The notes: generated from the sequence alone by a model not told the origin. Shown: positions 1-8,244, counted from the first letter of the stretch. The stretch: DNA of 64,000 bases from Streptomyces sp. 35G-GA-8 (GCF_023534745.1 NZ_JAMHJQ010000005.1:124001-188000); one strand, 5' to 3'. Made by a program: numbers and translations.

Positions 1-140
1 ACGCCGGCCTCCAGCGCGGCGTGCACGGTGGCGGTGCTCTCCGCGCGGTCGGTCGCGCCGTAGGCACCCGACATGCCCATCGCGCCCAGGCCCAGTGCGG
101 AAACGGCCGGGCCTGTGCTGCCCAGGGTTCGTGTCTGCAT
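1..140 (-). CDS. Aldo/keto reductase, N-terminal part (cut by window edge)
   Basis: Only the first ~46 codons are present, reading leftward from an ATG at 138-140; the gene continues beyond base 1. The N-terminus (MQTRTLGSTGPAVSALGLGA, followed by MGMSGAYG) is the classic first strand of NADPH-dependent aldo/keto reductases, where the LG..G..VS..GLG pattern starts the TIM barrel. A cytoplasmic carbonyl reductase is the likely product; the substrate cannot be told. It is divergent from the XRE regulator at 274-1134, with a perfect palindrome between them, so it is a plausible target of that regulator. Confidence 0.85.
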   Translation of the reverse strand, partial: MQTRTLGSTGPAVSALGLGAMGMSGAYGATDRAESTATVHAALEAG

Positions 141-222
141 CGCGTTCTCCTTCGTCTTCGCGGTCGATCCGCCACTCACCTTGCGCCCGCACCGCGCCCC
201 GTGGGAGCGGAGCGTTCATCAT

Positions 223-237
223 GGGAGCGCCGCTCCC
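223..237. promoter_or_regulatory. Perfect palindrome between aldo/keto reductase and XRE gene
   Basis: GGGAGCGCCGCTCCC is a 7-1-7 perfect inverted repeat. A second half-site, GGGAGCGG, lies just upstream at 203-210. It sits in the 133-bp divergent gap, 36 bp before the regulator start, so it is a reasonable operator for the neighbouring XRE protein. The assignment is inference from position and symmetry. Confidence 0.45.
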
Positions 238-273
238 TGGATCGGCCCGCCTGCCGCGAGGGACCATGAGGTC

Positions 274-1134
274 ATGCAACGTGACCAGCTCGCCGATTTC
301 CTGCGCCGCCGCCGCGAGGCGATCCGCCCGGCCGAGGTGGGGCTCGCCGACGGCCGCCGTCGCCGCACGACGGGGCTGCGCCGGGAAGAGGTGGCCATGC
401 TCGCTGGCATGTCGGTGGACTATGTCGTGCGCCTTGAGCAGGGCCGCAGCAGTCAGCCCTCGACCCAGCTGCTCGGCGCGCTGGCCCGTGCGTTGCGCCT
501 CTCCGACGACGAACGCGACCACCTGTTCCACCTGGCCGGTCACCAGCCCCCGCCCGCCGACGGGGTGGCCCGCCTGGCCCGTGCCGGGCTGATCCGCATG
601 CTCGATCTGCTCGGCGACACCCCGGCCGTGGTGCTGTCCGACCTGGGCGAGTGCCTTGCCCAGAACCGGGCGGCAGTCCTGCTGACGGGCGACCACACCG
701 GCTTCTCCGGCGACCGGCGCTACATCGCGTATCGCTGGTTCACCGAGCCCGCCGCCCGCGCCGTCTGCCCGCCCGAGGATCGGGAGCATCAGGACCGTCA
801 ACTGGTGGCCGACCTGCGCGCGACCGTCGGCCGCCGGTCCGGGGATCCCACGGTCGCCGGACTCGTCGACCGGTTGCGGGCCGCGAGCGCCGACTTCCGC
901 CGGCTCTGGGCCGAACACGAGGTGGCGGTCCGCCGCGCCGACCACAAGACCTTCCTGCATCCCCGGGTGGGCCGGCTGACGATGGACTGCGAGACCCTGG
1001 TCACTCCCGACCAGCGGCAATTGCTGCTGGTGCTCACCCCGGCGGACGCCGAGGCCCGCGAGCGGCTGGAGCTGCTGCGGGTGCTCGGCATCGAGGAGTT
1101 CCCCACGGGGGCCCCGGACACCCCGGTACGGTGA
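274..1134 (+). CDS. XRE-family regulator with MmyB-like ligand domain
   Basis: A 286-residue DNA-binding regulator. Residues ~1-75 form an XRE helix-turn-helix (LRREEVAMLAGMSVDYVVRLEQGR). The rest matches the MmyB-type sensor domain common in actinobacteria, with the conserved RYIAYRWF and HPRVGRLTMDCETL stretches. The ATG at 274 gives the family-typical N-terminus MQRDQLADFLRRRREA; the frame is open further upstream but those residues are not family-like. Such regulators often control a divergent reductase or dehydrogenase, here the aldo/keto reductase at the left edge. The ligand is unknown. Confidence 0.88.
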   Translation: MQRDQLADFLRRRREAIRPAEVGLADGRRRRTTGLRREEVAMLAGMSVDYVVRLEQGRSSQPSTQLLGALARALRLSDDERDHLFHLAGHQPPPADGVARLARAGLIRMLDLLGDTPAVVLSDLGECLAQNRAAVLLTGDHTGFSGDRRYIAYRWFTEPAARAVCPPEDREHQDRQLVADLRATVGRRSGDPTVAGLVDRLRAASADFRRLWAEHEVAVRRADHKTFLHPRVGRLTMDCETLVTPDQRQLLLVLTPADAEARERLELLRVLGIEEFPTGAPDTPVR

Positions 1135-1220
1135 AGCCGCCGACCACGGGAGGCGATCAGCCCGTTCCCCGATCCGGCCTGATCCAGGCGGAAGGCCCTC
1201 AGGCTGCCCGTCGCCGAACC

Positions 1221-1264
1221 CCACGGCCCCGGCCCCGCCGCAAGGGCACAACACCGGGGCGTGG
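1221..1264. terminator. Possible hairpin terminator between convergent genes
   Basis: CCACGGCCCCGG (1221-1232) pairs with CCGGGGCGTGG (1254-1264) with one bulged base and a loop of about 21 bases. It lies between the convergent XRE gene and the flavoprotein gene. The long loop makes it only a moderate candidate. Confidence 0.35.
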
Positions 1265-1300
1265 CATGGCGTTGAGTGGCATCCGGCGGCGTGACGCGGC

Positions 1301-2758
1301 TCAGTCGTGGTCGCGGTGATAGGCGGCGAGCAGGAAGAGCCAGATCTCGCTGACGGTCGGGAAGCAGGCGACCGCGTGCCGAAGCCGCTTGAGCGGGACC
1401 TCACCGGCCACGGCGACGGTCGCCGAGTGCAGTAGCTCGCTGATCCCCGGGCCGACGAAGGTGACCCCGAGGAGGACTTCCCGGTCCAGGTCGACGACCA
1501 TCCGGGCGTGGCCCCGGTAGTTGTCGGCGTAGAGGCCGGCGCCCTGAGCGGGGGTGAAGTCGACGTCGACGGTCCTGACCCGGTGGCCGGCGCGGACCGC
1601 CTCCTCGGCGGTCAAGCCCACGGCCGCCGCCTCCGGATCGGTGAAGAACACCTGGGGGACGGCGTGTTGGTCGGCGGTGGTGGCGTGGTCGCCCCAGGGT
1701 CCGTCGTCGAGGCGGCGGCCGGCGGCGCGGGCGGCGATGGCGTCGCCCGCGGTCCGCGCCTGGTACTTGCCCTGGTGGGTCAGCAGAGCGCGGTGGTTGA
1801 CGTCGCCGAGGGCGTAGAGCCAGGCGCCGTCGACGCCGCGGACCAGGCAGGTGGTGTCCACGTCCAGCCAGGAGCCGGATGTGAGCCCGACCGTGTCGAG
1901 GCCGATGTCGTCCGTGCTGGGTGTCCGGCCGGTGGCGAACATGACCTCGTCGGCCTCCACCTCGTCGCCGTCATCGAGGGTGAGGGTCACGGGTCCGGCG
2001 GGGTCCGGCCGCCGTAGCGCGGTCACCTGCGTGCCGGTCCGCACGTCCACGCCCGCCTCGCTGAGTCCGCGTGCGACCAGATCGCCCGCGAAGGGTTCCA
2101 TACGGGGGATCAGGCGGCGGCGGGCGAGCAGGGTGACCCGGGAGCCCAGGCCCTGCCAGAGCGTGGCCATCTCGATACCGACCCCACCGGCGCCGACGAT
2201 GGCAAGCCGGCCGGGCACGGTGCTGGAGTCGGTGCCCTGACGGTTTGTCCAGGGCCTGGCCTCCGCGATGCCGGGGATGTCGGGCAGGACCGGCCGGCTG
2301 CCGGTGGCGACGGCCACCGCGTGGCGGGCGGTGAGTGTGTGCTGTGCGCCGTCGTCCCTGGTGACCGTGACACGGCGGGGTCCGTCGATCCGGCCGTGGC
2401 CGCGGAAGAGGACGGCGCCGATGCTCTTGACCCATTCGGCCTGCCCGGTGTCGTCCCAGTCGCTGACGTAGTGGTCGCGACGGGAGAAGACCGCCGCGGT
2501 GTCCAGTCCGCCGGTGACCGCCTGCCGGGCACCGTCCACACGGCGGGCGTCGGAGACCGCGATGACCGGCCGCAGCAGTGCCTTGCTGGGGACACAGGCC
2601 CAGTAGGAGCATTCACCACCGACGAGCTCGCGCTCGACAACGGCGACGGTGAGGCCGGCGGCGCGGGCGTGGTCGGCGACATTCTGGCCGACCGGACCGG
2701 CGCCCAGCACGACTACGTCGTACGTGCCGTTTCCCTGGTTCTCCTCAGTTCCGTCCAT
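1301..2758 (-). CDS. FAD/NAD(P)-dependent disulfide oxidoreductase (dihydrolipoamide dehydrogenase-like)
   Basis: 485 residues, full length for class I pyridine nucleotide-disulfide oxidoreductases. The N-terminal FAD Rossmann motif is VVVLGAGPVGQNVA (~15-28). The redox-active site is GGECSYWACVPSKALL, with the CxxxxC pair C50/C55. The NAD(P)-binding motif is IVGAGGVGIEMA, the second FAD contact is YALGDVNH, and the C-terminal dimerisation domain is present but ends in HRDHD, without the HxxxxE His-Glu dyad of true lipoamide dehydrogenase being obvious. It is probably a thiol- or quinone-reducing relative of Lpd or mercuric reductase. It stands alone, convergent with the XRE gene. Confidence 0.88.
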   Translation of the reverse strand: MDGTEENQGNGTYDVVVLGAGPVGQNVADHARAAGLTVAVVERELVGGECSYWACVPSKALLRPVIAVSDARRVDGARQAVTGGLDTAAVFSRRDHYVSDWDDTGQAEWVKSIGAVLFRGHGRIDGPRRVTVTRDDGAQHTLTARHAVAVATGSRPVLPDIPGIAEARPWTNRQGTDSSTVPGRLAIVGAGGVGIEMATLWQGLGSRVTLLARRRLIPRMEPFAGDLVARGLSEAGVDVRTGTQVTALRRPDPAGPVTLTLDDGDEVEADEVMFATGRTPSTDDIGLDTVGLTSGSWLDVDTTCLVRGVDGAWLYALGDVNHRALLTHQGKYQARTAGDAIAARAAGRRLDDGPWGDHATTADQHAVPQVFFTDPEAAAVGLTAEEAVRAGHRVRTVDVDFTPAQGAGLYADNYRGHARMVVDLDREVLLGVTFVGPGISELLHSATVAVAGEVPLKRLRHAVACFPTVSEIWLFLLAAYHRDHD

Positions 2759-2970
2759 TGCTCCCTCGCTTGGGCTCAGGGCTGATCACGAATCGTTCCC
2801 GGTATCGGCTTCCGGCAGAGCGCGAAGCCCCTCGGCGCGCATCCCGGTCATATAACCGTGCCGCCGATGCCGATCGTCGGACCCCGGCCGCGGGAACGGC
2901 CAAGAGTGCCCATAAGCACCAGGTGAGGGGGCAGCGCATGCGTGCCGCCGCACAGCGGTAGCCTCCCCTC

Positions 2971-3204
2971 ATGAGCGCACGCAGTGACTCGCCCGCGGGG
3001 GACGGTGAGGCCGGTCCCGCCCCCGTGCCGGACGAGGGCCCGCAGATCACGGAGGCCGAATGCCGGCAGTGCGGCACGCACATCGCCGGCCTCGACGGCC
3101 GCTACAGCTGCGGCGTGTGCGGCTGGGTCAACCACCACTCCGAGGGCCACCGGCAACTGCCCACCGCCGCCGACGACACCGGCACCACCAATCGCCTCGC
3201 CTGA
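2971..3204 (+). CDS. Small conserved zinc-ribbon protein
   Basis: 77 residues, with a disordered acidic N-terminus and a four-cysteine knuckle: C31xxC34 and C47xxC50 in ECRQCGTHIAG...YSCGVCGWVNH. This is the size and pattern of a short conserved hypothetical protein I associate with streptomycetes. Zinc binding is inferred from the cysteines; partners and role are unknown. No strong Shine-Dalgarno sequence precedes the ATG. It is monocistronic, divergent from the flavoprotein gene and convergent with the amidase gene. A longer frame on the other strand over the same bases has no recognisable features. Confidence 0.7.
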   Translation: MSARSDSPAGDGEAGPAPVPDEGPQITEAECRQCGTHIAGLDGRYSCGVCGWVNHHSEGHRQLPTAADDTGTTNRLA

Positions 3205-3267
3205 ACACGGCACCCCCGCCGCCGTCGACGCCGCCGGCGACGCGCCCGCCAGTGGCGCCGACGTCCG

Positions 3268-4701
3268 TCATCGGTCCTGGTCGCCCGCCTCGGCGAGCAG
3301 GGCCGCTACGCGGGTGACCGTACGGTCTTCGAGGTAGGGCCCGATGATCTGGACGCCCATGGGCAGGCCGTCGCGGGTGCGCCCCATCGGCACCGTGGCC
3401 GAGGGGAGATGAACGTGGCCGGCGAGATTCGTCCATGTGGTCTGGTCGTAGTACGGCCGCCGCCGGCCGTCGACCAGGATGTGCCGCTCCATCGGCGGCA
3501 GACCGGTCTGGTCCTCGACGGCCGCCGTCGGCGCGACGGGCGTGATCAGCACGTCGTGGGTCTCGAAGTAGGTGCTCCAGACGTCCCGTAGCCGGGTGCG
3601 CTGTTCGTGCGCGAGGAGCCAGGACCGGTGACGGCTGGTGCGTCCGCGCAGGAAGGCGGCGTACGGGGACCGGTCGTCCGTGGCGAGTGTGTCGGCCTGT
3701 GCGCACTCCGCGGCGAAGGCGTCTTCCGGCGCGGTGGCCGAGGCGGTGGCGAACATCAGCGTGGTGAAGAGGGTGTTGCTGGTGGCCAGGTCGACCGGTC
3801 GGGTCGCGGAGTCCAGACGGGCACCCGCCTTGCGAATCAACTGCTCGACCTGGTCAAGGAGTTGGCGCGTCTCGCCGTCGACGGCACAGAACGGGTCATC
3901 GGGCCACCACCCGATGCGGTAGTGGCGCAGCGCGTCATGGCGCGCGGGCGGGAGGCGGAGCCGCCACGCGGTGGCGTCCCTGGGCGAGGGTGCCGCGAGG
4001 ACGTCCAGGGCGAGGTCGAGATCGGCCGCGGTGCGGGCGAAGGGGGCGAGGGTGAGCATGTCGCTGCTGGTGGCCCAGCCGGGCGGTCGCGGGATATGGC
4101 CGCGGGTGGGCACGATGCCGTGGCTGGGGCGCAGGGCGTGGACGCCGCAGTAGTGGCCCGGCAGCCGGGCGGATCCTGCCAGGTCGCTGCCGAGGGCGAG
4201 CGGCGCGTGCCCGGCTGCGACGGCGGCGGCCGGTCCGCCGGAGGACCCGCCGGCCGTACGGAGACGGTCGTGCGGATTGGGGGTGGTCCCGAAGAGCGTG
4301 TTGGAGGTCTGGATGTCCTGGCAGTTCGGCGGGACGTTGGCCTTGCCGAGGATGATCGCGCCCGCGCGGCGCAGGAGGGCGACCGCGTCCGCGTCACGGT
4401 CGGGGATGTGGTCGGCCAGTTCGGGCAGGCCGCAGGTGGTACGGAGACCGCGGGTCTCCAGCGAGTCCTTGACGACGACCGGGAGGCCGAGCAGCGGCAG
4501 TTCGCCCCCTCGGGCCCGCTGGCTGTCCGCCGCGTCCGCCTCGGCGCGTACCGCGTCGGGGTCGACGGTGATCACCGCGTTGAAGCCCGGGTCGGCGGCG
4601 ATGACCTCCAAGTGGAGTTCGGCCAGCTCGCGGGCCGAGACCTCGCGGCCGGAGAGGGCGCGCAGCTGGTCGACGGCGGACTGCTGGGTGAGGTCGCTCA
4701 A
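3268..4701 (-). CDS. Amidase (amidase-signature family)
   Basis: 477 residues. The amidase-signature Ser-cisSer-Lys triad is visible: K78 (LPVVVKDS), S153 (GGSSGG, 151-156) and nucleophile S177 (GSDLAGSARLPG). The last motif is a variant of the usual GSDxGGSIRxP. These enzymes hydrolyse carboxamides; the substrate is not predictable. I chose the TTG at 4699-4701 because AGGAG lies 7 bases before it and the protein then begins in family register. The start codon overlaps the stop of the upstream membrane-protein gene (TTGA), so translation is probably coupled. It is the last gene of the 6397-3268 operon. Confidence 0.88.
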   Translation of the reverse strand: MSDLTQQSAVDQLRALSGREVSARELAELHLEVIAADPGFNAVITVDPDAVRAEADAADSQRARGGELPLLGLPVVVKDSLETRGLRTTCGLPELADHIPDRDADAVALLRRAGAIILGKANVPPNCQDIQTSNTLFGTTPNPHDRLRTAGGSSGGPAAAVAAGHAPLALGSDLAGSARLPGHYCGVHALRPSHGIVPTRGHIPRPPGWATSSDMLTLAPFARTAADLDLALDVLAAPSPRDATAWRLRLPPARHDALRHYRIGWWPDDPFCAVDGETRQLLDQVEQLIRKAGARLDSATRPVDLATSNTLFTTLMFATASATAPEDAFAAECAQADTLATDDRSPYAAFLRGRTSRHRSWLLAHEQRTRLRDVWSTYFETHDVLITPVAPTAAVEDQTGLPPMERHILVDGRRRPYYDQTTWTNLAGHVHLPSATVPMGRTRDGLPMGVQIIGPYLEDRTVTRVAALLAEAGDQDR

Positions 4702-5903
4702 CGCTGATCTCCTGTGGTGACGGGGGCGGTTGTGGCGCGGTGGGAGGTGAAGTGCCTGGCGATGCCGAGCAGGGCGCGGAGGTTGTCGTCCGGGGTGCCG
4801 GTGGCGCCGTGGATCTCCGCGTAGTCGGCGGGTTCGGTCCCCGGCGGGTGCCGGGCGGCCATCGCGTCCAGTGCGTGACGGATCTGGTCGGCGGTGACGG
4901 CGAGGGCGAGGTCCTGGCCGGTGAGTCCGGCGGCCCGGTGGCGTGTCTCCGCGTCGGACCGTACGGCGGGAGAGAGGTGGGGGCGCAGGATGCGCTGGCC
5001 GTCGCGGATCTCGACGGTGCGCCGGTAGAGATGCCATCCCAGATCGACGCCGGGGTCGCTCAGGCCGTCGTGGCTGGGGGGCGAGTCGAGGGAGATGCCG
5101 GGCGCCTGGGCGTGCAGCGCCTCCCACAGCGGCCCCAACTGCCGGTACTGGTCGCGCTCGCGGCGGCGGGTGCGCAGCCGGACGGCCGTCAGCGCGAGGG
5201 TGGGCACGAGCCAGCCCAGGAGGACCACGGCGGCGCCGAGGTCCCCGCAGATCCACGCGATCGCGTCCAGTTCGTCCAGATGCCCGCCGGCCAGCGAGGC
5301 GACCACTCCCCCGATACGGATCCCGCTGTATCCGAGGGTGATCACCGATCCGACGGCCACGGTGTAGAGGCCGCGGGCCACCCACACCGCGCCGGTACGG
5401 CGGGCGTGCCGCCAGCAGGCTCGGGCCAGCCACACCTCGCCCACCGCGTACGCCACGATGTAGAGGGTCAGATAGGCGCGGTAGACGTCCGTGTGCACGA
5501 AGTACGCGGTGAAGCCGACCGGCCGCGACGCGCTCGGGGTGAGGTTGGCGAACAGGACCACAAGGGCGACGATCACGGCGGCGCAGGCCGCGCCGGGGAC
5601 CAGGATGCTACGGCGGGCCCGCTCGGGCGGTCCCCAGCAGGCCAGGATGACCTGCTGACACCCGATCATGGTGATGACGCAGATGTGCGCGATGAGGGCC
5701 GACGCGTTCGGAACGTCCAGTGCCCGGTCGACCCGTGTCCACACCGGAGCGAAGGACACCGCGAACGAGGCCCCGGACAGGGCGAATACGGCGGCGAGCG
5801 CGGCGAGGGCCGGATCAGCGCGGAAGCTCCGCGCCCGGAGCAGCAGCAGGGCGAGCCCGACCAGGGCGAACGTCAGCGAAATGGGGTGCAGGACCTCTTT
5901 CAC
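4698..5903 (-). CDS. MAB_1171c-type seven-helix membrane protein
   Basis: 401 residues. About seven hydrophobic segments fill residues 5-255 (for example LTFALVGLALLLL and VVLLGWLVPTLALTAV). A soluble ~140-residue C-terminal domain follows, starting RLRTRRRERDQYRQLGPLWEAL. This layout matches the actinobacterial MAB_1171c family, annotated as putative transporters and usually encoded next to an ImmA-like protein. Transport has not been shown as far as I know; a signalling role is equally possible. It overlaps the ImmA-like gene by ATGA at its start and the amidase by TTGA at its end. Confidence 0.75.
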   Translation of the reverse strand: MKEVLHPISLTFALVGLALLLLRARSFRADPALAALAAVFALSGASFAVSFAPVWTRVDRALDVPNASALIAHICVITMIGCQQVILACWGPPERARRSILVPGAACAAVIVALVVLFANLTPSASRPVGFTAYFVHTDVYRAYLTLYIVAYAVGEVWLARACWRHARRTGAVWVARGLYTVAVGSVITLGYSGIRIGGVVASLAGGHLDELDAIAWICGDLGAAVVLLGWLVPTLALTAVRLRTRRRERDQYRQLGPLWEALHAQAPGISLDSPPSHDGLSDPGVDLGWHLYRRTVEIRDGQRILRPHLSPAVRSDAETRHRAAGLTGQDLALAVTADQIRHALDAMAARHPPGTEPADYAEIHGATGTPDDNLRALLGIARHFTSHRATTAPVTTGDQR

Positions 5904-6397
5904 CGCAGGTTCCTCCCGTTCAGCAGGGTGCGCGCCACACGGTCCGCGGCGTCCGGCAGCCGGCGGTGGATGCTCTGCTGGAGGAGCGAGGCGATGGTCT
6001 CCGCCTCCTCCTCGTCCTTGTACTCGTAGGTGGTTCGGCCGAGGATCATGCGTACGGTCTCCGGGTCCAGCGTGTGGAAGAACCGTTCGGTGACGGGCTG
6101 TTCGGGCGCGGCGGCCAGGCTGTTGTGCCCGCGCAGGATGTGTCCGAGCTCATGGGCGATGATGTGGTCCGCGTGGGCGGGGCTGGTCCGTGGGTCATAG
6201 AAGATGTGGTCCACGTCTGTGGTGCGGACCCACATGCCGCACGGCTCGGCGGTGTTGGTGACCGTCGGCTCCAGGCGGATGGGCCGGCCGGAGACCTCCT
6301 CGATATGGGGGAGGAGGTCGCGGACGCTGGTGACGGTCGAGGGCACGTCAAGATTCTCCACCAGTAGCCGACAGGTACGCCGCAAGGGTGATTCCAT
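5900..6397 (-). CDS. ImmA/IrrE-like metallopeptidase-type protein
   Basis: 165 residues with a zinc-peptidase HELGH motif at 82-86 (HIIAHELGHILRGH) and a downstream acidic helix (YKDEEEAETIASLL) that can supply the third ligand. ImmA/IrrE proteins cleave XRE-family repressors or sense stress; versions beside MAB_1171c genes are often annotated as toxin components. AGGAG lies 10 bases before the ATG at 6395-6397. It is the first gene of a three-gene overlapping operon with the membrane protein and amidase. No XRE repressor gene adjoins it, which is unusual. Confidence 0.78.
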   Translation of the reverse strand: MESPLRRTCRLLVENLDVPSTVTSVRDLLPHIEEVSGRPIRLEPTVTNTAEPCGMWVRTTDVDHIFYDPRTSPAHADHIIAHELGHILRGHNSLAAAPEQPVTERFFHTLDPETVRMILGRTTYEYKDEEEAETIASLLQQSIHRRLPDAADRVARTLLNGRNLR

Positions 6398-6610
6398 GCT
6401 CCGCTCTCTCCTGTGACGGCTCGCCAGGCGATATATGGCCCCACTTCAGCCCCGGCATCAACTACGGCTGATCGAGCCTACCGTCCCGTCATGGCGCCGC
6501 AAGAGCACCGATCCCGGCTCGCGGACCCGACCCATGGGGACCTTCCAGCTATAGCTTCAAGTCCTCGTGAGAAGGCATCACGAAACTCATTGACTCACCA
6601 ACTCACCGCA

Positions 6611-6627
6611 CGTTATAACTTCTAACG
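6611..6627. promoter_or_regulatory. Weak inverted repeat in the 6398-6694 gap
   Basis: CGTTA (6611-6615) and TAACG (6623-6627) flank a 7-base spacer, in an AT-richer patch about 70 bp before the secreted SRPBCC gene. The rest of this ~300-bp gap between the divergent ImmA-like and SRPBCC genes shows no coding signature. Promoters for both must lie here; the operator role is a guess. Confidence 0.25.
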
Positions 6628-6694
6628 AACGAACGAGCTTCTAGCCCACGTTCTTCCCACTCCCGACCTTCCAGCTCACTGACGAGGAATGCCC

Positions 6695-7330
6695 ATGTCC
6701 GGAATCCGCGGCACCAGTGCCCGCGCCGCCCTGTTCACCCTCCCGCTCGTCGTCGCCGGTGTCCTCGGCACCGCCGCCGCGCCCGCCGGGGCCACCCCGC
6801 GGCCCGGCGCTCCCCTCACCTGCCGTGGCGAGGGCGTCGACCCCAACGCCCTTGTCCGCGCCGGCACCGAGACCGTGATCCACGCGCCGCTGAGCACCAT
6901 CTGGAAGCTCCAGACCGATGTGGAGGGCTGGCCGTCCTGGCAGGCCCCGGTCGAGACGGTGGAACGCCTCGACCACGGCCCCCTCCGGAAGGGTTCGGCG
7001 TTCCGGTGGACGACCCCGATACCTCCCAACCCCGCGACTCCCGCCACCAGTCTGGAGATCACCTCGACCGTCGAGCAGCTCAAGCACAACTCGTGCATCC
7101 GCTGGAGCGGCCCCGCCATCGGTGAGGGACTGCGCATCGACGGCGTCCACGTATGGAACTTCACCAAGGTCAAGGGCGGTGTCCTCGTACGCACCGAGGA
7201 GACCCACACCGGAGACCAGGTGGAGGCCGACGTCCCCACCGCCACCAAGATCCTCAGCGACGGGCTGAAGGGATGGCTGGCCGATCTGAAGACCACCGCC
7301 GAGGCCCGTGCCGGCCACCGGCCCCACTGA
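6695..7330 (+). CDS. Secreted SRPBCC-fold protein
   Basis: 211 residues. The N-terminus (SARAALFTLPLVVAGVLGTA ending APAGATP) is a Sec signal peptide of ~32 residues. The mature part has the START/polyketide-cyclase pattern: TVIHAPLSTIWKLQTDVEGWPSWQ near the start and a C-terminal amphipathic helix (LSDGLKGWLADLKTTAEA). SRPBCC domains bind hydrophobic ligands; export is unusual for the family. I chose ATG 6695 over the in-frame ATG 6689 because GAGGA then lies at a normal distance. It is followed at 7477 by the ScbR-like regulator on the same strand. Confidence 0.8.
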   Translation: MSGIRGTSARAALFTLPLVVAGVLGTAAAPAGATPRPGAPLTCRGEGVDPNALVRAGTETVIHAPLSTIWKLQTDVEGWPSWQAPVETVERLDHGPLRKGSAFRWTTPIPPNPATPATSLEITSTVEQLKHNSCIRWSGPAIGEGLRIDGVHVWNFTKVKGGVLVRTEETHTGDQVEADVPTATKILSDGLKGWLADLKTTAEARAGHRPH

Positions 7331-7416
7331 ACCGAGCCCGGCTCGGCGGGGCACCGGCCCGCCCCGGTTTCGGGCTCAGCCAAAACCGCCACGGCAAAGG
7401 AGGCCGCCCATCAGCC

Positions 7417-7440
7417 GGATACAATCTGAACGGTCTTTTC
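7417..7440. promoter_or_regulatory. ARE-like autoregulatory box
   Basis: The segment contains GGATACAATCT followed by GAACGGTCTTTTC. It fits the autoregulatory-element pattern bound by gamma-butyrolactone receptors (ATAC-NN-AC-Y-NNN-CGGT plus a T-rich tail) with one mismatch in the AC. It lies 36-60 bp before the start of the ScbR-like gene, where such receptors bind to repress themselves. Confidence 0.6.
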
Positions 7441-7476
7441 CGGGCCGCTGGGCTCATCGACGCAGAGGGGGCCCAC

Positions 7477-8151
7477 ATGCCGAAGCAGGATCGGGCGATC
7501 CGTACGCGCCTGACCATCCTGACCGCGGCGGCCAGGGTCTTCGAGGCGCGCGGCTATCAGGCGGCCACCATCAGCGAGATACTCGCCGAGGCCGGGGTGA
7601 CCAAGGGGGCGCTGTACTTCCACTTCCCCTCGAAGGAACACCTCGCTCAGGGCGTGCTCAGCGAGCAGGACCAGTGGCTCCCCGTTCCGGACCGCTCCTG
7701 CACGATCCAGCAGTTCGTGGACACGGTGCTGCTGCACGCCTACCGCCTGCAGACCGACCCGATGGTCCGGGCCGGGGTCCGGCTCTCACTCGACCAGCAG
7801 GCTCATGGGGTCGACCGCAGCGGCCCCTTCCTGCGCTGGGGCGGGATAATCGGGGAACTGCTGGAAAAGGCCCAGGCCCAGGGCGAACTGCTCCCCCATG
7901 TGCGGACGGCCGAGAGCGCGGAGGTCACCGTGGGGGCGTTCGCCGGGGTCCAGGCCATGTCACAGGCCGTATGCGAGTACCAGGATCTGCTGGCCCGGAC
8001 CTCGGTCCTGCTGCGGCATCTGCTGCCCAGCCTCACGCTGTCCTCCGTACTCGACTCCGTGGATCTCACCCCGAACCGGGGCGGGGCCGTCTTCGCCGAA
8101 CTGCGGCCCCGGCCGGCCGAGGAGGAGCGGTCGGCGCGTCAGGACGGCTGA
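7477..8151 (+). CDS. Gamma-butyrolactone receptor-like TetR regulator (ScbR/ArpA family)
   Basis: 224 residues, the normal receptor length. The N-terminal HTH is nearly canonical for ScbR/ArpA proteins (KQDRAIRTR, ISEILAEAGVTKGALYFHF). The ligand-domain signature SLDQQAHGVDRSGPFLRW is present, including a Trp at 121 that aligns with the ligand-contacting Trp of ArpA (W119). These homodimers hold promoters shut until a butyrolactone-type signal binds. The ATG at 7477 gives the family N-terminus. An ARE-like box upstream suggests autoregulation. No AfsA/ScbA-type synthase or obvious biosynthetic cluster lies in this window, so it is an orphan here. Confidence 0.9.
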   Translation: MPKQDRAIRTRLTILTAAARVFEARGYQAATISEILAEAGVTKGALYFHFPSKEHLAQGVLSEQDQWLPVPDRSCTIQQFVDTVLLHAYRLQTDPMVRAGVRLSLDQQAHGVDRSGPFLRWGGIIGELLEKAQAQGELLPHVRTAESAEVTVGAFAGVQAMSQAVCEYQDLLARTSVLLRHLLPSLTLSSVLDSVDLTPNRGGAVFAELRPRPAEEERSARQDG

Positions 8152-8171
8152 CGGGCACGCTCGACGAGCAC

Positions 8172-8220
8172 GCGGTGCGGCGGTCCCCGCCTCCCGTCAT
8201 GGCGGGGACCGCCGCACCGC
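8172..8220. terminator. Strong bidirectional hairpin terminator
   Basis: A perfect 20-bp stem: the left arm at 8172-8191 starts GCGGTGCGGCGG and the right arm at 8201-8220 ends GCCGCACCGC, with a 9-base loop. It lies between the convergent ScbR-like and galU genes, where it can stop both transcripts. Confidence 0.85.
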
Positions 8221-8244
8221 CGAAGTGGACAGGGGAACGGTGGA

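Noticed and set aside
2848-3213. Minus-strand open frame over the small zinc-ribbon gene
   Set aside because: It has no recognisable motif and is the mirror of a plus-strand gene with a clean four-cysteine pattern; high G+C produces such frames by chance.
4702-5433. Upstream extension of the amidase frame
   Set aside because: The extra ~244 residues are Arg/Pro-rich noise lying inside the membrane-protein gene; a TTG with a good ribosome-binding site gives the normal amidase start.
6413-6625. Possible 70-residue gene in the gap before the SRPBCC gene
   Set aside because: It has no ribosome-binding site and no sensible composition, and the area is AT-richer as expected for promoters.
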